Shown in pieces: positions 53,959 to 64,000 of a stretch of DNA of 64,000 nucleotides. The notes beneath the pieces are model-generated. The model was not told the origin of the DNA and searched no databases. It was given only the letters and a program-made list of their open reading frames with translations. Numbering within the stretch: the stretch's first letter is position 1; every line of letters starts with the position of its first letter. Origin of the DNA: Triangularia verruculosa (Eukaryota; Ascomycota; Sordariomycetes; Sordariales; Podosporaceae). The stretch covers positions 31,447-95,446 of the forward strand of contig MU864009.1 in the NCBI GenBank assembly GCA_033296885.1, given 5' to 3'. The translations under genes were made by a program, and so were the position numbers.

Positions 53959-56363
53959 CTAAGAAATCACATCATCAACATCAGGCAAAACAGCAGTCCA
54001 AGTAGTCTCCGCCGCCGCCACCTCCCCGGCCTCAACCCCCTCAACCGCCTTACCCCCATCCACCACCACCGCCTCCCCCACCGCCGCCGTAGTAAACATA
54101 TCACCCCCCCCATCATCCTCCCTCATAACCTCCCTCGCCACCTCCCCCGCCTGCTCCAACCGCCCAATCGCCTCCTCCTTCCCCAGCACCTCCATGCTCA
54201 ACGGCACCGTAAGCCCCTCCTCCCCCGCCAGCACCGCCCACCTGCACACCTTCCACGTGTTCCTCCTCGGCACACCGCTCTCCTCAAACCCCACCGCCTC
54301 TTTCCTCTCGGCCAAAAACAAAGAGATGTTCTCCTTTGTCCAGTCCTCCTCGCTTATGGTAGAAACTTCCGAGACGAGGTAGTCGATCGCATCGGAGAGG
54401 GAACACGGTTGGTTGTGCAGGGTGATGCTGTCGATGTTGATGTGCGAGGTCACGAGGGAGGAGCGGAGGGCCGAGGGGGATGGTGACCAGTAGAGGTAGC
54501 GGAGGGGGTAGAAGGCTGTGGGTGTGGTGAGTTGTTGGCGGGTGGTTGGGATGACTTCGTCGGTGTTGCTGTTGTTGTTGTTGTTGTTGGTGGTGGTGGG
54601 AGTGGTGGTGGGAGTGGTGGGTTGGGATCCCAAGATGATCTGGACTAGTTCGGCTACGTAAGGGGCGCTGAAGATCCGGGGGTTGGCGATCCGGTCTCCG
54701 AGGAGGTGGAGGCCGAGGCTTTCTGGGATGTCGGGGGAGCGGGAGCGGGAGCGGAGGGAGTCGACGGAGGATAAAAAGTCCATGAATGGGTTGATGTGCC
54801 GAGTTTTGAGGTCGGCGGCCAGGGATGGGTTGGTGGGTAGGGTTTCAGGAAGGAGTTTGAGGTGTTGGGTTTGGAGGAAAGAGAGCTTGGAGAGGGAGAC
54901 AATGATATCGCCTTTGGAGAATTTGAGGTTGAACTTGGGAGGATTAAATGTCAGTTTTTTTGTGTGGTGACGGAAGGGTAACCAAAGGATGGGGAAGAAT
55001 GGGATAGATGAGGTCGGGGGCTTACAATATCCACCATGTCATCCAAACTCATGACGTCTCCGGACTTCCTTTTGGCACCTCCGGCGACGGCGCCCCGTCC
55101 GCGCCAGCCTAACAGGGCCACAAAATTCAGTAGGGTCTGGGGGAGGATGCCGTGATCTTGGTACCATGCCATGCTCACACCACTGTGGCGCTTACTGAGC
55201 TTTTGACGGTTCACATCAACGAGCAGGCCAAGATGGCCGAACTGTGGGGGAGTCCAGCCAAAAGCGTTGTAGAGCTCAACATGTTTTGGGGTGGAGATGA
55301 GCCATTCCTGGGTTTGAAGGTTAGTCCTGTCGATCTTGAGGTGGTGTGTTTACTTACAGCTCCCCGGATCACATGCGTGATTTCCATGTGCTTGTCGTCT
55401 ACCACATTGGCGAAGTGATACGTAGGGAAGCCATCACGCTTGATGATGATGTAGTCATCCTCAACCTCCTTTTTCCGGAAGTGATTGTAGACGATATCTC
55501 GGACAGCCGTCGGTGTCGCCGAGCTTCTGAATCTGATGGCAAACTTCTCGCCGTTGTGTGCCCGCTCTTCGGACTCAGCAGGGGAAATATAACTGCATGT
55601 CCAAGGGTACAGAGTCGGCTGCCCTGCTGCAATGGCCACTCTCTTGTGTTCTTCAAGGGCTTCTGGTGTGCAAAAGCACCGGTAGGCTTTACCTTCAGCC
55701 ACGAGCTGAGCGGCATGTTGATGGTACAGAGGCAATCTTTCAGACTGAGTCAGTCAGTGTCAATCTTTTTTGACATGTCGCTAGAGGCAAATCTTACTTG
55801 TCTGTACGGGCCAAACGGTCCGTTCACATCCGGGCCTGTCAAGTTTATGTGTTAATGGCTCTGGTCATGCTGACTCGAGTGGTGATCAAATACCTTCATC
55901 CCAAGAAAGACCAGCCCATTTCAAATCCTCAAATAATTTGGATTCGGCATCCGGTACAAGACGGCTCTGTATTCATTGTATGAGTTTGACGGATCAATAG
56001 AAGAGTATTTTGAGAGGTGAAGAGTATATTCACCTGATCTGTGTCTTCAATCCGCAGCACAAATTGACCGCCGGTGGCTCTGGCGAGAAGGTAATTAAAA
56101 AGGGCAGTTCTTAATGAGCCGAGATGGAGGTATCCTGTTGGTGAAGGTGCAAATCGAGTGCGGCATGGTGTGTCGGGGAGCTGGACCCTGTTCTCTCGAG
56201 CTTGCCGATCTGGGTTGTGTGAGAACCTGGATGAGCATGAAAAACACACTCGTTGTTGAATGAAACGGGAAGCTTGGTGTGGCTGCTTCAACGAGGAAAG
56301 GGCCTTCCAGCGGCCGTAAGTAGACCACACTTGACGACTTGGAAGATTCATTCCTCCTATCAT
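53959..56363 (-). CDS. mse1: Mitochondrial glutamyl-tRNA synthetase
   Basis: Six exons: 56363..56034, 55966..55894, 55835..55798, 55744..55358, 55307..55026 and 54933..53959, giving 694 residues; introns are 50 to 92 bases. The enzyme charges tRNA with glutamate in mitochondria. A basic presequence of about 60 residues precedes the catalytic domain. The class I signature is TRFAPSPTGYLHLGSLRTALFNYL with HLGS at 80-83, and RIEDTDQSRLVPDAESKL and EGPDVNGPFGPYRQSERLPLY follow, assembled across four exons. The KMSKS-type motif is KLSKR at 312-316 (RQKLSKRHSG). The C-terminal anticodon-binding half contains a low-complexity Thr/Asn tract (about 471-510). Splice choices are forced by the family sequence: the acceptor CTCAG before Ser in RQSERLP is used rather than a later one. 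It is divergent from the DnaJ gene. Confidence 0.92.
54540..54625 (-). repeat. Thr/Asn-coding low-complexity tract in mitochondrial GluRS
   Basis: (ACC)n and (AAC)n runs in the coding strand give stretches of Thr-Thr-Pro and six Asn within the C-terminal domain; the plus strand shows the GTTGTT and GGTGGT runs. Confidence 0.85.
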
Positions 56364-57390
56364 CTTCAGTCCCTTAGGTCTTCCAATCTCAGAAAGGAAG
56401 TGAATGTGTAAGTGAGGGAACAGTCCTGATAGAGCAGAGCCAAGAAGCCTAAGCCACCTGTGAGAATGTCTGTGGGCTTGAAATGTGGAGGTGCATGTGG
56501 CGTTTGACCCTGGCTCACCTGCAATGCTAGGCTTGGTATTAGACCCCAGACCCCACTGGTGATAAGGATTTCATGTGGGGTTGTCCGCCCGATAAGGATT
56601 CAAGATGGGATTTCATGATTCTGGTCATTTTGGCATCTTGTCCTTCTGTGAGCAGTATCAGGCGTTGTGAAATCTTTTCAAAGTTGGTATGCAATGGATC
56701 CAGTTACTCCAAGAGTGAGAGGTATCTGATTCTGTTGAAAGCGACTACCTTGTCATAGAAGTGCGAGGAGAAGCCCCTGAAAGTGGTGACGCAAATCTAC
56801 AATCTGAAATGCTGCTCAGGCATCTTGTACAGTAAGAGACGCAAACCAGGACAGGCAGACTTGGGACAGTTTTCGGGGATATCAGATATCACATGGCCCA
56901 GTATTCAGGCTCTGGACTTACCCTGCATGTATTGTTCATTGTTCATCCTGAGTCTGTCGTTTGGGAATGACGCCCTGTCTGTGGATGGGTCAGGGGGCGC
57001 TTTCAACCTGGTGGCGGAATATGTCAGACATCCAAGTATGAAGAAAGCCTTTGAGCCCATAGCTTGTTTCACTTGCCTTTCATATAGTGTTTGCGCAAAG
57101 GCAAAATAAATTAAATTGTTTGCTTGCACATTGAAAAGTTGGGAGTCTTGGTCCAGATCCCAGTGCTCCAGAGCTGACTTTTTTTTCGCTACAGCCTGGA
57201 AACGCGGGGCGCAAATTTCAGTTACAACAACCACCGCTACCGGGCCAGGCTCTGCCATCAATCAACTTCCACCACCCCGCCATCTCCCAAATACCAACAG
57301 TTGCACTCTCGCTGACAGTTGCGACATATACGGATATCCGCCATTCAGATAAATTACCCGGCTTTCCGACATTAACGGGGTCTAGCAACC
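56364..57390. promoter_or_regulatory. Divergent promoter interval, GluRS / DnaJ
   Basis: 1027 bases between the two starts. Frames of 108 and 118 codons overlap on opposite strands at 56783-57261 and carry no domain. Promoters of both genes are expected here. Confidence 0.4.
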
Positions 57391-58863
57391 ATGGACAAGG
57401 AAGAGGATGTTGATCTCTACGGTGAGTAGCACCCTGTTTTACTTCCTGTAGCATTTTCCATCTTGACCACCGCTGACTGTGATTTTTCCTCCGTACAGCC
57501 CTCCTCGGCGTAGACAAGTCCGCCAGCCCAAATGACATCAAAAAGGCCTATCGCAAAGTAAGTCTTGTGCAACCCCGGGACGGACCCGTCCCCGCCCCAG
57601 GAAGCAGACACTGACGATTACAAACCAGCTGGCCTTGCTACACCATCCCGACAAGGTCACCGAAGACAAGCGTGTCGAGTCCGAAGCCAAATTCAAGGCC
57701 ATCACACAAGCCTACGAGATCCTTCGCGATGACGAGAAGCGCGAGCTCTACGACACCCACGGCATGGCGGCCTTTGACCCAACAAAAGGTGGTGGCCCGG
57801 GCGGTCCGGGTATGGACATGAACGACCTCCTTTCCCAGATGTTCGGTATGGGCGGTATGCCCGGCGGTGGCCGTGGTATGCCCAGACGCCCCAGGCGCAG
57901 TCCCGACGAAGAGCAGGCGTACAAGGTGACGCTAGAGGAACTCTACAAGGGCAAAACTGTGAAATTCGCTGCTGAGAAGCAAGTCGTATGCAGCGGGTGC
58001 AAGGGCAGCGGTGCGAAGGAGAAGGTCGCGCCAAATCCCTGTGAGAAGTGCCGTGGCCAAGGTGTCAGAGAGATTCTCCGCCCCTTCGGCCCCGGTCTGG
58101 CTCGTCAGGAGATCATTCGCTGCGACCACTGCGAAGGTTCCGGCAACTACTACAAGGAGAAGGACAGGTGCAAGAAGTGCAAGGGCAAGCGGACCGTCAA
58201 GGAGAAGAAGGCGCTGGAGCTTTACATCGATCGCGGTTCCATGCAGGGTGACCGCATCGTGCTCCAGGGCGAGGCGGACCAATTGCCGGACCAGACACCC
58301 GGTGACTTGATTTTCCACCTCGTTGAGGAACCCCACGACGTCTTCACCCGCATTGGCCACGATCTTTCGGCCGACCTCAACGTCACCCTGGCCGAGGCTC
58401 TGACGGGCTTCTCTCGCGTTGTTGTCAAGCACCTTGACGGCAGAGGCATTCACATCAACTACCCCCGCGGAAAGGTACTCCGTCCCGGCCAAGTCCTCAA
58501 GGTCGAGGGTGAGGGTATGCCTCACAAGCGTGGTGATGCCAGAGGTGCCCTGTACCTCGTCGTCAAGATTGAGTTCCCCAAGGATGGCTGGCTCGAGAAC
58601 GACAGCGACCACGAGGCGTTGAAGAAGCTGCTCCCTCCTCCAGCAGCCCCAATCGCGGCTGATGAGACTGATGAGGTCGAATACACCGATGATGCGGACA
58701 TTGAAGAGGTATGGTTTCCCCCCGAACCGAGTTAACGGTACTCGACAGGTACTAATGCAACTTACAGATGGGCGCACACCAAGGAGACCCCAGGTATAGC
58801 GGCGGCGAGTGGGAGGATGACGAAGACGAGGGTGAGGGCGGCCCTCAGTGCGCCACACAGTAA
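57391..58863 (+). CDS. Type I (class A) DnaJ/Hsp40 co-chaperone with CaaX tail
   Basis: Exons 57391..57421, 57499..57557, 57629..58708 and 58768..58863 give 421 residues; introns are 77, 71 and 59 bases. Class A layout: J domain (about 8-72) with HPD at 36-38, a Gly/Met/Pro-rich linker (GGGPGGPGMDMNDLLSQMFG), four zinc-finger repeats from Cys151 (CSGCKGSG, CEKCRGQG, CDHCEGSG, CKKCKGKR), then the substrate-binding C-terminal domains with DGRGIHINYPRGK and RPGQVLKVEGEGMP. The last four residues are Cys418-Ala-Thr-Gln, a CaaX box that in Ydj1 directs farnesylation and membrane attachment. The J domain start (DVDLYALLGVDKSAS) is closer to Xdj1 than to Ydj1, so Xdj1-like is the better name. Reading past the third exon would replace the CaaX end by a short false tail; the fourth exon is needed. 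Confidence 0.92.
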
Positions 58864-59485
58864 ACGAGGTTCCCCATCATTACGGAGTTTTGGTAGACTA
58901 GGCCACAGCACTTGTCCAACAACGACAACAGGTGGTTTCAAGGCTCATGCGTTTCCCATGCCTCTAGAGACCACATCTTCGTGTGAAGTTGCGCCTTCTG
59001 CCTACCCCTGGATATTAGGGAGGCTTCTTCAGCAGCGCAGGTTTGAGGTACCATAGACGGTAGCGTAGAGTCCTCAGACAGGACGATTGGTGCTTTTATT
59101 TTTTTCTTTTATTTTTTGGAGGGTGATGTAGCATTTTTAGCAGGCACATAGACTCAGGCTCATGTAATGAATCCCGGCTTTGAAGGTGTCACAGCCGTTC
59201 CTCAAGTTGATCGTGTTCATGTCTCCCCGTTTGTTGCATGAGAGTGATGGTTGTTTTTCTTATCGATAAGTGAGAAGTCCAAGCCCCACAATTTGACACT
59301 CTGTGTCTGCTGCTGCCAAGACTCTGCCGCATGTAGCCTCTGCGCACAGGCCACGCACTGTTAACAATTTTCCGCACCAGCCCTAAGCCCACCAGCTCTC
59401 TCAATTTCTGGAATTTTTCCCAAGGTAGGTCCCGATATCGACGCCAGCCCATCGTCCACCATCAATCCGACAAAACACCGTCAAG
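58864..59485. other. Intergenic interval and eL32 promoter
   Basis: The DnaJ 3' region and the eL32 promoter. T-rich at 59095-59118. No gene. Confidence 0.5.
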
Positions 59486-59550
59486 GTATGTCCCATCAAC
59501 CCCGCTGTCCTCGATCAATTGATTCAGCCGATTTCTAACATTTTGCAAAG
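59486..59550 (+). other. Probable 5' untranslated intron ending directly at the eL32 start codon
   Basis: A 65-base interval with donor gtatgt (59486), branch site tctaac near 59536 and acceptor aaag, directly followed by ATG at 59551. The signals are as good as those of the coding introns of the same gene. It has no effect on the protein. Confidence 0.6.
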
Positions 59551-60349
59551 ATGGTTGCCGCCAAGAAGCATATCCCGATCGTCAAGAAGCGTACGTACCA
59601 CGAATCCTGCATCTCCCACCCAAACGACCACTCCTCGCACATATCAAAACACACGATGTTCCTCCCTCGCTCGACCTGGGCGACGACACAATTTTCATCT
59701 CGATTCATTCGGACAGATTTTGAAAGGCGAACAATTGTTGACGAGATGGTTCTGAACAGGCACGAAGCGCTTCACCCGCCACCAGAGTGACCGGTTCATG
59801 CGGGTGGACTCGGCCTGGCGCAAGCCCAAGGGAATCGACAACAGAGTCCGCAGACGGTTCAAGAGCAACCTTGCTATGCCCTCGGTATGTGGCTGTCTTG
59901 TTCATTGGGAGGGAGTCTCGATCTGGACATGCAGAAATGCTGCCGGATTTTCGAGGCGGGGCAATGGAATAGGTTCCGCGGCGCGGACGACAAAGGATAG
60001 TCGCTAACCTGCGCGATTGCATCACTTTTCTAGATTGGCTATGGCTCCAACAAGAAGACCCGCCACATGATGCCCTCTGGCCACAAGGCCTTCCTCGTCA
60101 GCAACGTCCGTGACGTCGACCTCCTCCTCATGCACAACAAGACCTTCGCTGCCGAGTACGTTTTCCCAATCTCGCGTTCTGAACCCCGGAATGCTGTCGA
60201 GTAAGCGACGAGCAAAAAAAAATACTGACTGGATTCACAGGATCGCCCACAACGTCTCCTCCAGAAAGCGCATCGAGATCATTGCCAGAGCGAAGCAATT
60301 ATCCGTCAAGGTCACCAACGCCAAGGCCAAGGTCACCACCGAGGTCTAA
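59551..60349 (+). CDS. rpl32: 60S ribosomal protein eL32
   Basis: Exons 59551..59590, 59760..59884, 60034..60155 and 60241..60349 give 131 residues, the usual length. Introns are 169, 149 and 85 bases and are longer than those of neighbours. The protein is a large-subunit ribosomal protein. It reads MVAAKKHIPIVKK, then RTKRFTRHQSDRFMRVDSAW, RKPKGIDNRVRRRFK, IGYGSNKKTRHMMPSGHKAF and ends in KVTTEV, all characteristic of eL32. The phase 1, 0 and 2 junctions restore Arg14, Ser-Ile and Glu respectively. Many introns and a likely leader intron are typical of fungal ribosomal protein genes. Confidence 0.96.
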
Positions 60350-61469
60350 ATGATGGGCATTCTTTGCGGGGCAACATCTTTTCGTGTTTTGGAGCATCTC
60401 AGGGGGTCTTAGGGAAAGGTCTGCTTTTTGTCTGTGGTTTAACTAGCGAACAAATTCAGAAGCTAGTGGAATACAACCCAGAGCTCTGCTCCGTCACACG
60501 GGCAAGGCAAAAAAAGAACAACACAAGGCAGCTTACGACAACAATGCGTGCTTTGTTTTCTTTGGGGAAATACTTCTCAAAATGGGCGTTTACCTCTCAC
60601 CGGGAGGTTTGGTAACCGGAATCATCAAAGGGATTACTTCTGGGGCATGACAAAACCGAGGATACTCGTCATGACTGGGGCAGGGCTAAAAAGCGGGCAA
60701 TTGATCTGGACATACTCCTGAGGTGTTGTTTATATGTGTGATTGTGTTGAGGGCGTCAAGTTCAATGTGTTTGTCACGGACCTGTCTCTCGTGAGTGTTT
60801 CCTGTGGCCTTTCTCCCTGGACTTGAACGATCTTTTGATACACCCATATACTCCTGGCTTCACTTACAAGAGCCCTCGTAGGGGAGGACATTTGGGGCTG
60901 AATGTTACCCCACTAGAGCACTAGACGACTTTGCCTGAGCAGGTAGCAGGACCGAGATACACTTCAGGAGACAGCCACCATGGTCTCGTATCTTGATTAC
61001 TCCACACAAGCGTAACAGGCAGTGTCGTCCTGCGGTACCTGCTATCATATCAAACCTTGCTGCAAAACGAAAAATAAAAATGATCACTTTGTGGCCGGGA
61101 TTGTAACCTTGCCTTTTATATGGCTCTCAGCATTGCTGCTATCCTCGCGTTATGTCTCGAGTTTCTGGAATTTGATGTTGAGAATCTCTAGCTGGCAAGG
61201 TGTCCATTCCGTGAGATGTGCTTCCCTAGGTTACTGTGAAGGGTAGCTTCGATTTCGGACGCATGCGGTGTTGGCTGAGTTGCCATGACATTGGGGGAGG
61301 GTATGGATGGGACTTGGGGGTATCGAGGCCTTGCCGGTATTCAGGCACGGCACAAGCTGGGGAACACAAACACCGCATCCCTGTCAAGTCACCTCGAACT
61401 GACCGTTGAACTCACTACAAATATGCCCATTTCATCCTTCCCAAACTCTTCGACCATTGCTTAAGCAAA
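60350..61469. other. Intergenic interval
   Basis: 1.1 kb without a supported gene. Frames are under 85 codons. Confidence 0.5.
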
Positions 61470-62447
61470 ATGTACGGTGACATAGTAAGTGACAACCTGG
61501 ACGACCACCCGCCCATTGATAAGCGCTTTCTCGAGGGCGCGCCGTCGACTGCTTGGCGTGATTTTAAGGATCCGAAGCTTCGTCAATTTCCCCGACACGG
61601 ATCAAAGATAAAATGGATTGATTACCTGGGCCACGGAAGGGAGGGTATTGTTTTCAAAGCTACCATTGGCGATAAGGATCTTCCTGTTGCTATCAAAGTT
61701 GCACGCTACACTCTGACCACTTCTCCTCAAAACTGATCACGCTTATTTACGTATCCCTCCCCCTTCAAGTTCTGGCATACGTAGCGACCCCCTCCACAGC
61801 CGTTGCCTGTGGGTGATGGATGGCGGGAGGCTGAGTGGCCCTTCGAAGACGGATCCCGCACAGTCGCGTTGCTTGAGAAGATCAGGTGGGCGATGGCGGA
61901 CGCTGCAGCCGATTCCAATACGACCATCAGGATCAGGGACGCACCACGCAGAAAGGCAGATGTCATCGAGAACCTGCGTGCGTTCAGCGACGAGGCACGG
62001 CATCAGTCGGCAGAGGCTACGCCAACAGCACATGATCCGACTCGACCACCGCCGCCATTCCCGTCCTTGCCTGTATGCTATGGCTGGACAACAGTAAGGT
62101 GGGATGAGCTCCCTCGGCTCGATCCACCAGTGCAGGATGAAGCGGACGAACGAGTGGATTGGCACTGGGCAATCATCTATGAGTTTGTGCCGGGAGAGAC
62201 AGGAAAGACACAGGACCCGGCGGTCGGCCAGAGCCACTTGGATTTCTTTTATGCTCTGGGGTTTGCGTTGGAGGCATACAAGCCTGACAATTGGCACGGC
62301 GGAAGGCTGGTTGATCTTAATGATATTTGTTCCCCATTCAGCGACGGCTGGCAGAAGGCCGCAGTACGCCCTCGCGATGCAAAGAAATGGTTCAGCTCGC
62401 TGGGCTTTGTTCAGGATTCTACATGCAGTCACAAGATTGTACCCTAA
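61470..62447 (+). CDS. FTA2/protein-kinase-like protein, possibly broken
   Basis: Tentative exons 61470..61697 and 61800..62447 give 291 residues. The first part has LGHGREGIVFKATIGDKDLPVAIKV, a kinase-like Gly-rich loop and beta-3 Lys. The second has WPFEDGSRTVALLEKI, a Cys-Tyr-Gly-Trp strand (VCYGWTTV), WHWAIIYEFVPGE and a C-terminal WHGGRLVDLND, the pattern of fungal kinase-like proteins grouped with the Sim4 complex subunit FTA2. The catalytic HRD and DFG motifs of true kinases are not seen. The join is weak: the frame stops at 61734-61736 and the only in-frame donor I find is gttgca at 61698; the acceptor cctccacag at 61799 is good. The normal linker of this family seems short or missing, so it could be a pseudogene or a model with an unseen small exon. 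Confidence 0.5.
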
Positions 62448-62938
62448 TTCTAGTAGTATAAGGTATCAGGTTGGCCACTATGATACTAAGTTCGGTAATT
62501 ATCTGACGATACAGCAAGGTGGGCTTGTCTAGTTCAAGCTTGTCTTTCTACTTCGGCACTTCTTCCGGGCTAAGCTTAGATTGATAGACGACCTAGTCTT
62601 GAAGGTTGGAACGCAAAGGGCAAAGGAGCCAAGGCCGAAACTAATCCAGGCTGCCCGAGGTAATTCACATCGAGGATTGTATGGTAAAGTTTTTTTTAAC
62701 TCCGGTAATCTCCAAATATGACTAGAAGCAGGCCCTCAAGTTGCGAAGAGAGATATTTAGACCAACCTTGTGAGTCCCTGCGCGAGCAGGTGATAAAATA
62801 GCAGAATAATGCATTATCAAGCCCATAAGCCTGTGATTGCCATGAATAAATTAAACGGTCTAGATGCGTAACACCATGGAGGAGAACTTGTCAGGAGGCG
62901 TTTCCTATATAACATTCGGGGAGGGAACTGCCCTCATA

Positions 62939-62983
62939 GCTAACCCGTACAAAGCTAACCCGTACAAAGCTAACCCGTACAAA
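62939..62983. repeat. Three tandem copies of a 15-base unit
   Basis: The unit gctaacccgtacaaa is repeated exactly three times, directly read. It has no spacers, so it is not a CRISPR array. Confidence 0.95.
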
Positions 62984-63955
62984 GTCTTTCCTTCAGTCAA
63001 AGCATCCAACTTGTCCTAAGCCTTGGGATGCAAACAAACCTAACCTCCTATTCGCTCAGAATATCTTTTTCCTTTTTCTCGCTCCACCTTCCCCTAGTTT
63101 CTCATCTTTGGGCACATCATCCCCATCATTTTATGCGGAGCGGCCTTGCCACAGAGCCTGAATGATATTTTTGCCTGAAGATTCGTGGCGTTGAACTCGG
63201 GCTATGGCTGCCATTGTTCGATCTATATCCAGCCAACTTTGCCAAAGGGTATTCCGTGCTGACCCTGATACACCTTGGCTTTGAGAATTGGTGTCTTCAG
63301 GAGCCATCTAAGATGAGGTTCTTACAGTAAGTCTAACAATCTTGATGTAAAGAGAAAGAATTAAGGGTAAATACAAGGGGCTATATTGTAGCATTAGAGG
63401 GCCGGATTATGAAACCCTCGTGGTTGTAGAAAGAGCGGGCGGATGATATATAACCTCTATTTTGAGAGGCTCGCTGGCCCAATACTTTTGTATATGCCAA
63501 AGGCTGCACCCCAAAAACCTTGCTGGCGACACGGGGGCACCACTTCCAGCGCCCAACCCCCCGTGCTTGACACCAAGGTAGTCAGATGATTGCATGTAAG
63601 ATAGGTATGTGGCAATATGCGCTATATGGAGCACGGTGAAAGGGGTAAAGAGGTAAAGGGGCGATGGTAGATCAAAATGAAGAATGCAGATACTATCCAG
63701 ATACCAGTCAAGTAGATCGAGTGTATATCTTTGATAAATTTCAACATTACGTTTGCTTCCAACTCAAGTGTTGAACCTTTTGTCAAGGTCGACATGAGCA
63801 GTAATAGCAGATCGGATAAGATATGTACACGAAACTCCACCTTGCAAAAAAAACAAAAACATGGTAGACAATCATATGAACCCAATCATAAAGTCTTCCT
63901 TGACCTTGGAAGAAGAATTTCCCAAAACGCCTCGCAAAAAAGTACTAAACCCATG

Positions 63956-64000
63956 CCCCCCCCCCCCCCCCCCCCGCGGGGGGGGGGGGGGGGGGGGGCG
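63956..64000. repeat. C20 / G21 inverted homopolymer at the window edge
   Basis: Twenty C (63956-63975), then gc, then G21 (63978-63998) and cg. It is a near-perfect palindrome at the very end of the window and is likely an assembly artefact or scaffold end rather than biology. Confidence 0.85.

Larger units (their letters stand above)
62448..64000. other. Gene-free right end
   Basis: No supported gene. It is A/T-richer than the rest and has only short frames. It includes a 15-base tandem repeat (62939-62983) and ends in a C/G homopolymer palindrome. Confidence 0.5.

Noticed and set aside
61470..61736. Stand-alone 88-residue gene
   Set aside because: It ends abruptly inside a kinase-like fold whose remainder follows at 61800 in a compatible phase.
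62939..62983. CRISPR-like array
   Set aside because: The copies are directly joined with no spacers, and the DNA is eukaryotic.

Overview
This window is nuclear DNA of a filamentous ascomycete. The evidence is short introns (47 to 176 bases) with GT...AG ends and CTAAC or CTGAC branch sites, GC-rich coding sequence with CT-rich leaders, and a typical fungal gene set: an external alternative NADH dehydrogenase, PEX11, COP9 signalosome, Clu1, an FHA-forkhead factor, Fmp27/SABRE and a ferric reductase. Placement in Sordariomycetes, probably near Sordariales, is an inference from protein character and was not tested. I see no transposon, CRISPR array, rRNA or tRNA gene. Exon boundaries were worked out by hand from splice signals and reading-frame phase; every multi-exon model closes in frame.

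Left third (1-24.5 kb): the tail of an unknown gene, a secreted six-cysteine GPI-type protein (1949-2767), PEX11-like (minus, 3363-4214), an external NADH dehydrogenase (minus, 5295-7111), a 3.1 kb gene-poor stretch, an 810-residue single-pass membrane protein with 16 Asn-Gly repeats (10197-12727), COP9 subunit 5 (13589-14721) and, converging on it, a 3068-residue intronless Fmp27/SABRE bridge-like lipid-transfer protein (15321-24527).

Middle (24.5-46.6 kb): a Tim17-like glycine-rich membrane protein (minus) divergent from eIF4B (plus), a class III aminotransferase (minus), a 2.8 kb gene-poor stretch, an FHA-forkhead transcription factor (minus), Clu1/Tif31 (minus) and a divergent 862-residue AT-hook and acidic-tail protein of unknown function (plus).

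Right third (46.6-64 kb): a 3.5 kb gene-poor stretch, a bis-heme ferric reductase family protein, a Yippee zinc protein, mitochondrial glutamyl-tRNA synthetase (minus), a type I DnaJ with a CaaX tail, ribosomal protein eL32, an FTA2/kinase-like gene that may be broken, and a gene-free end finishing in a C20/G21 inverted homopolymer that looks like an assembly edge.

The genes are mostly independent housekeeping loci rather than one pathway, although several serve mitochondria (NADH dehydrogenase, GluRS, Clu1, the Tim17-like protein) or translation (eIF4B, eL32, Clu1). I found no convincing new multi-gene system. The most unusual points are splice junctions placed at or within 4 bases of the start codon in three genes, a probable 6-base microexon in eIF4B, the Asn-Gly repeat receptor-like protein with upstream ORFs, and the unrecognised AT-hook protein.
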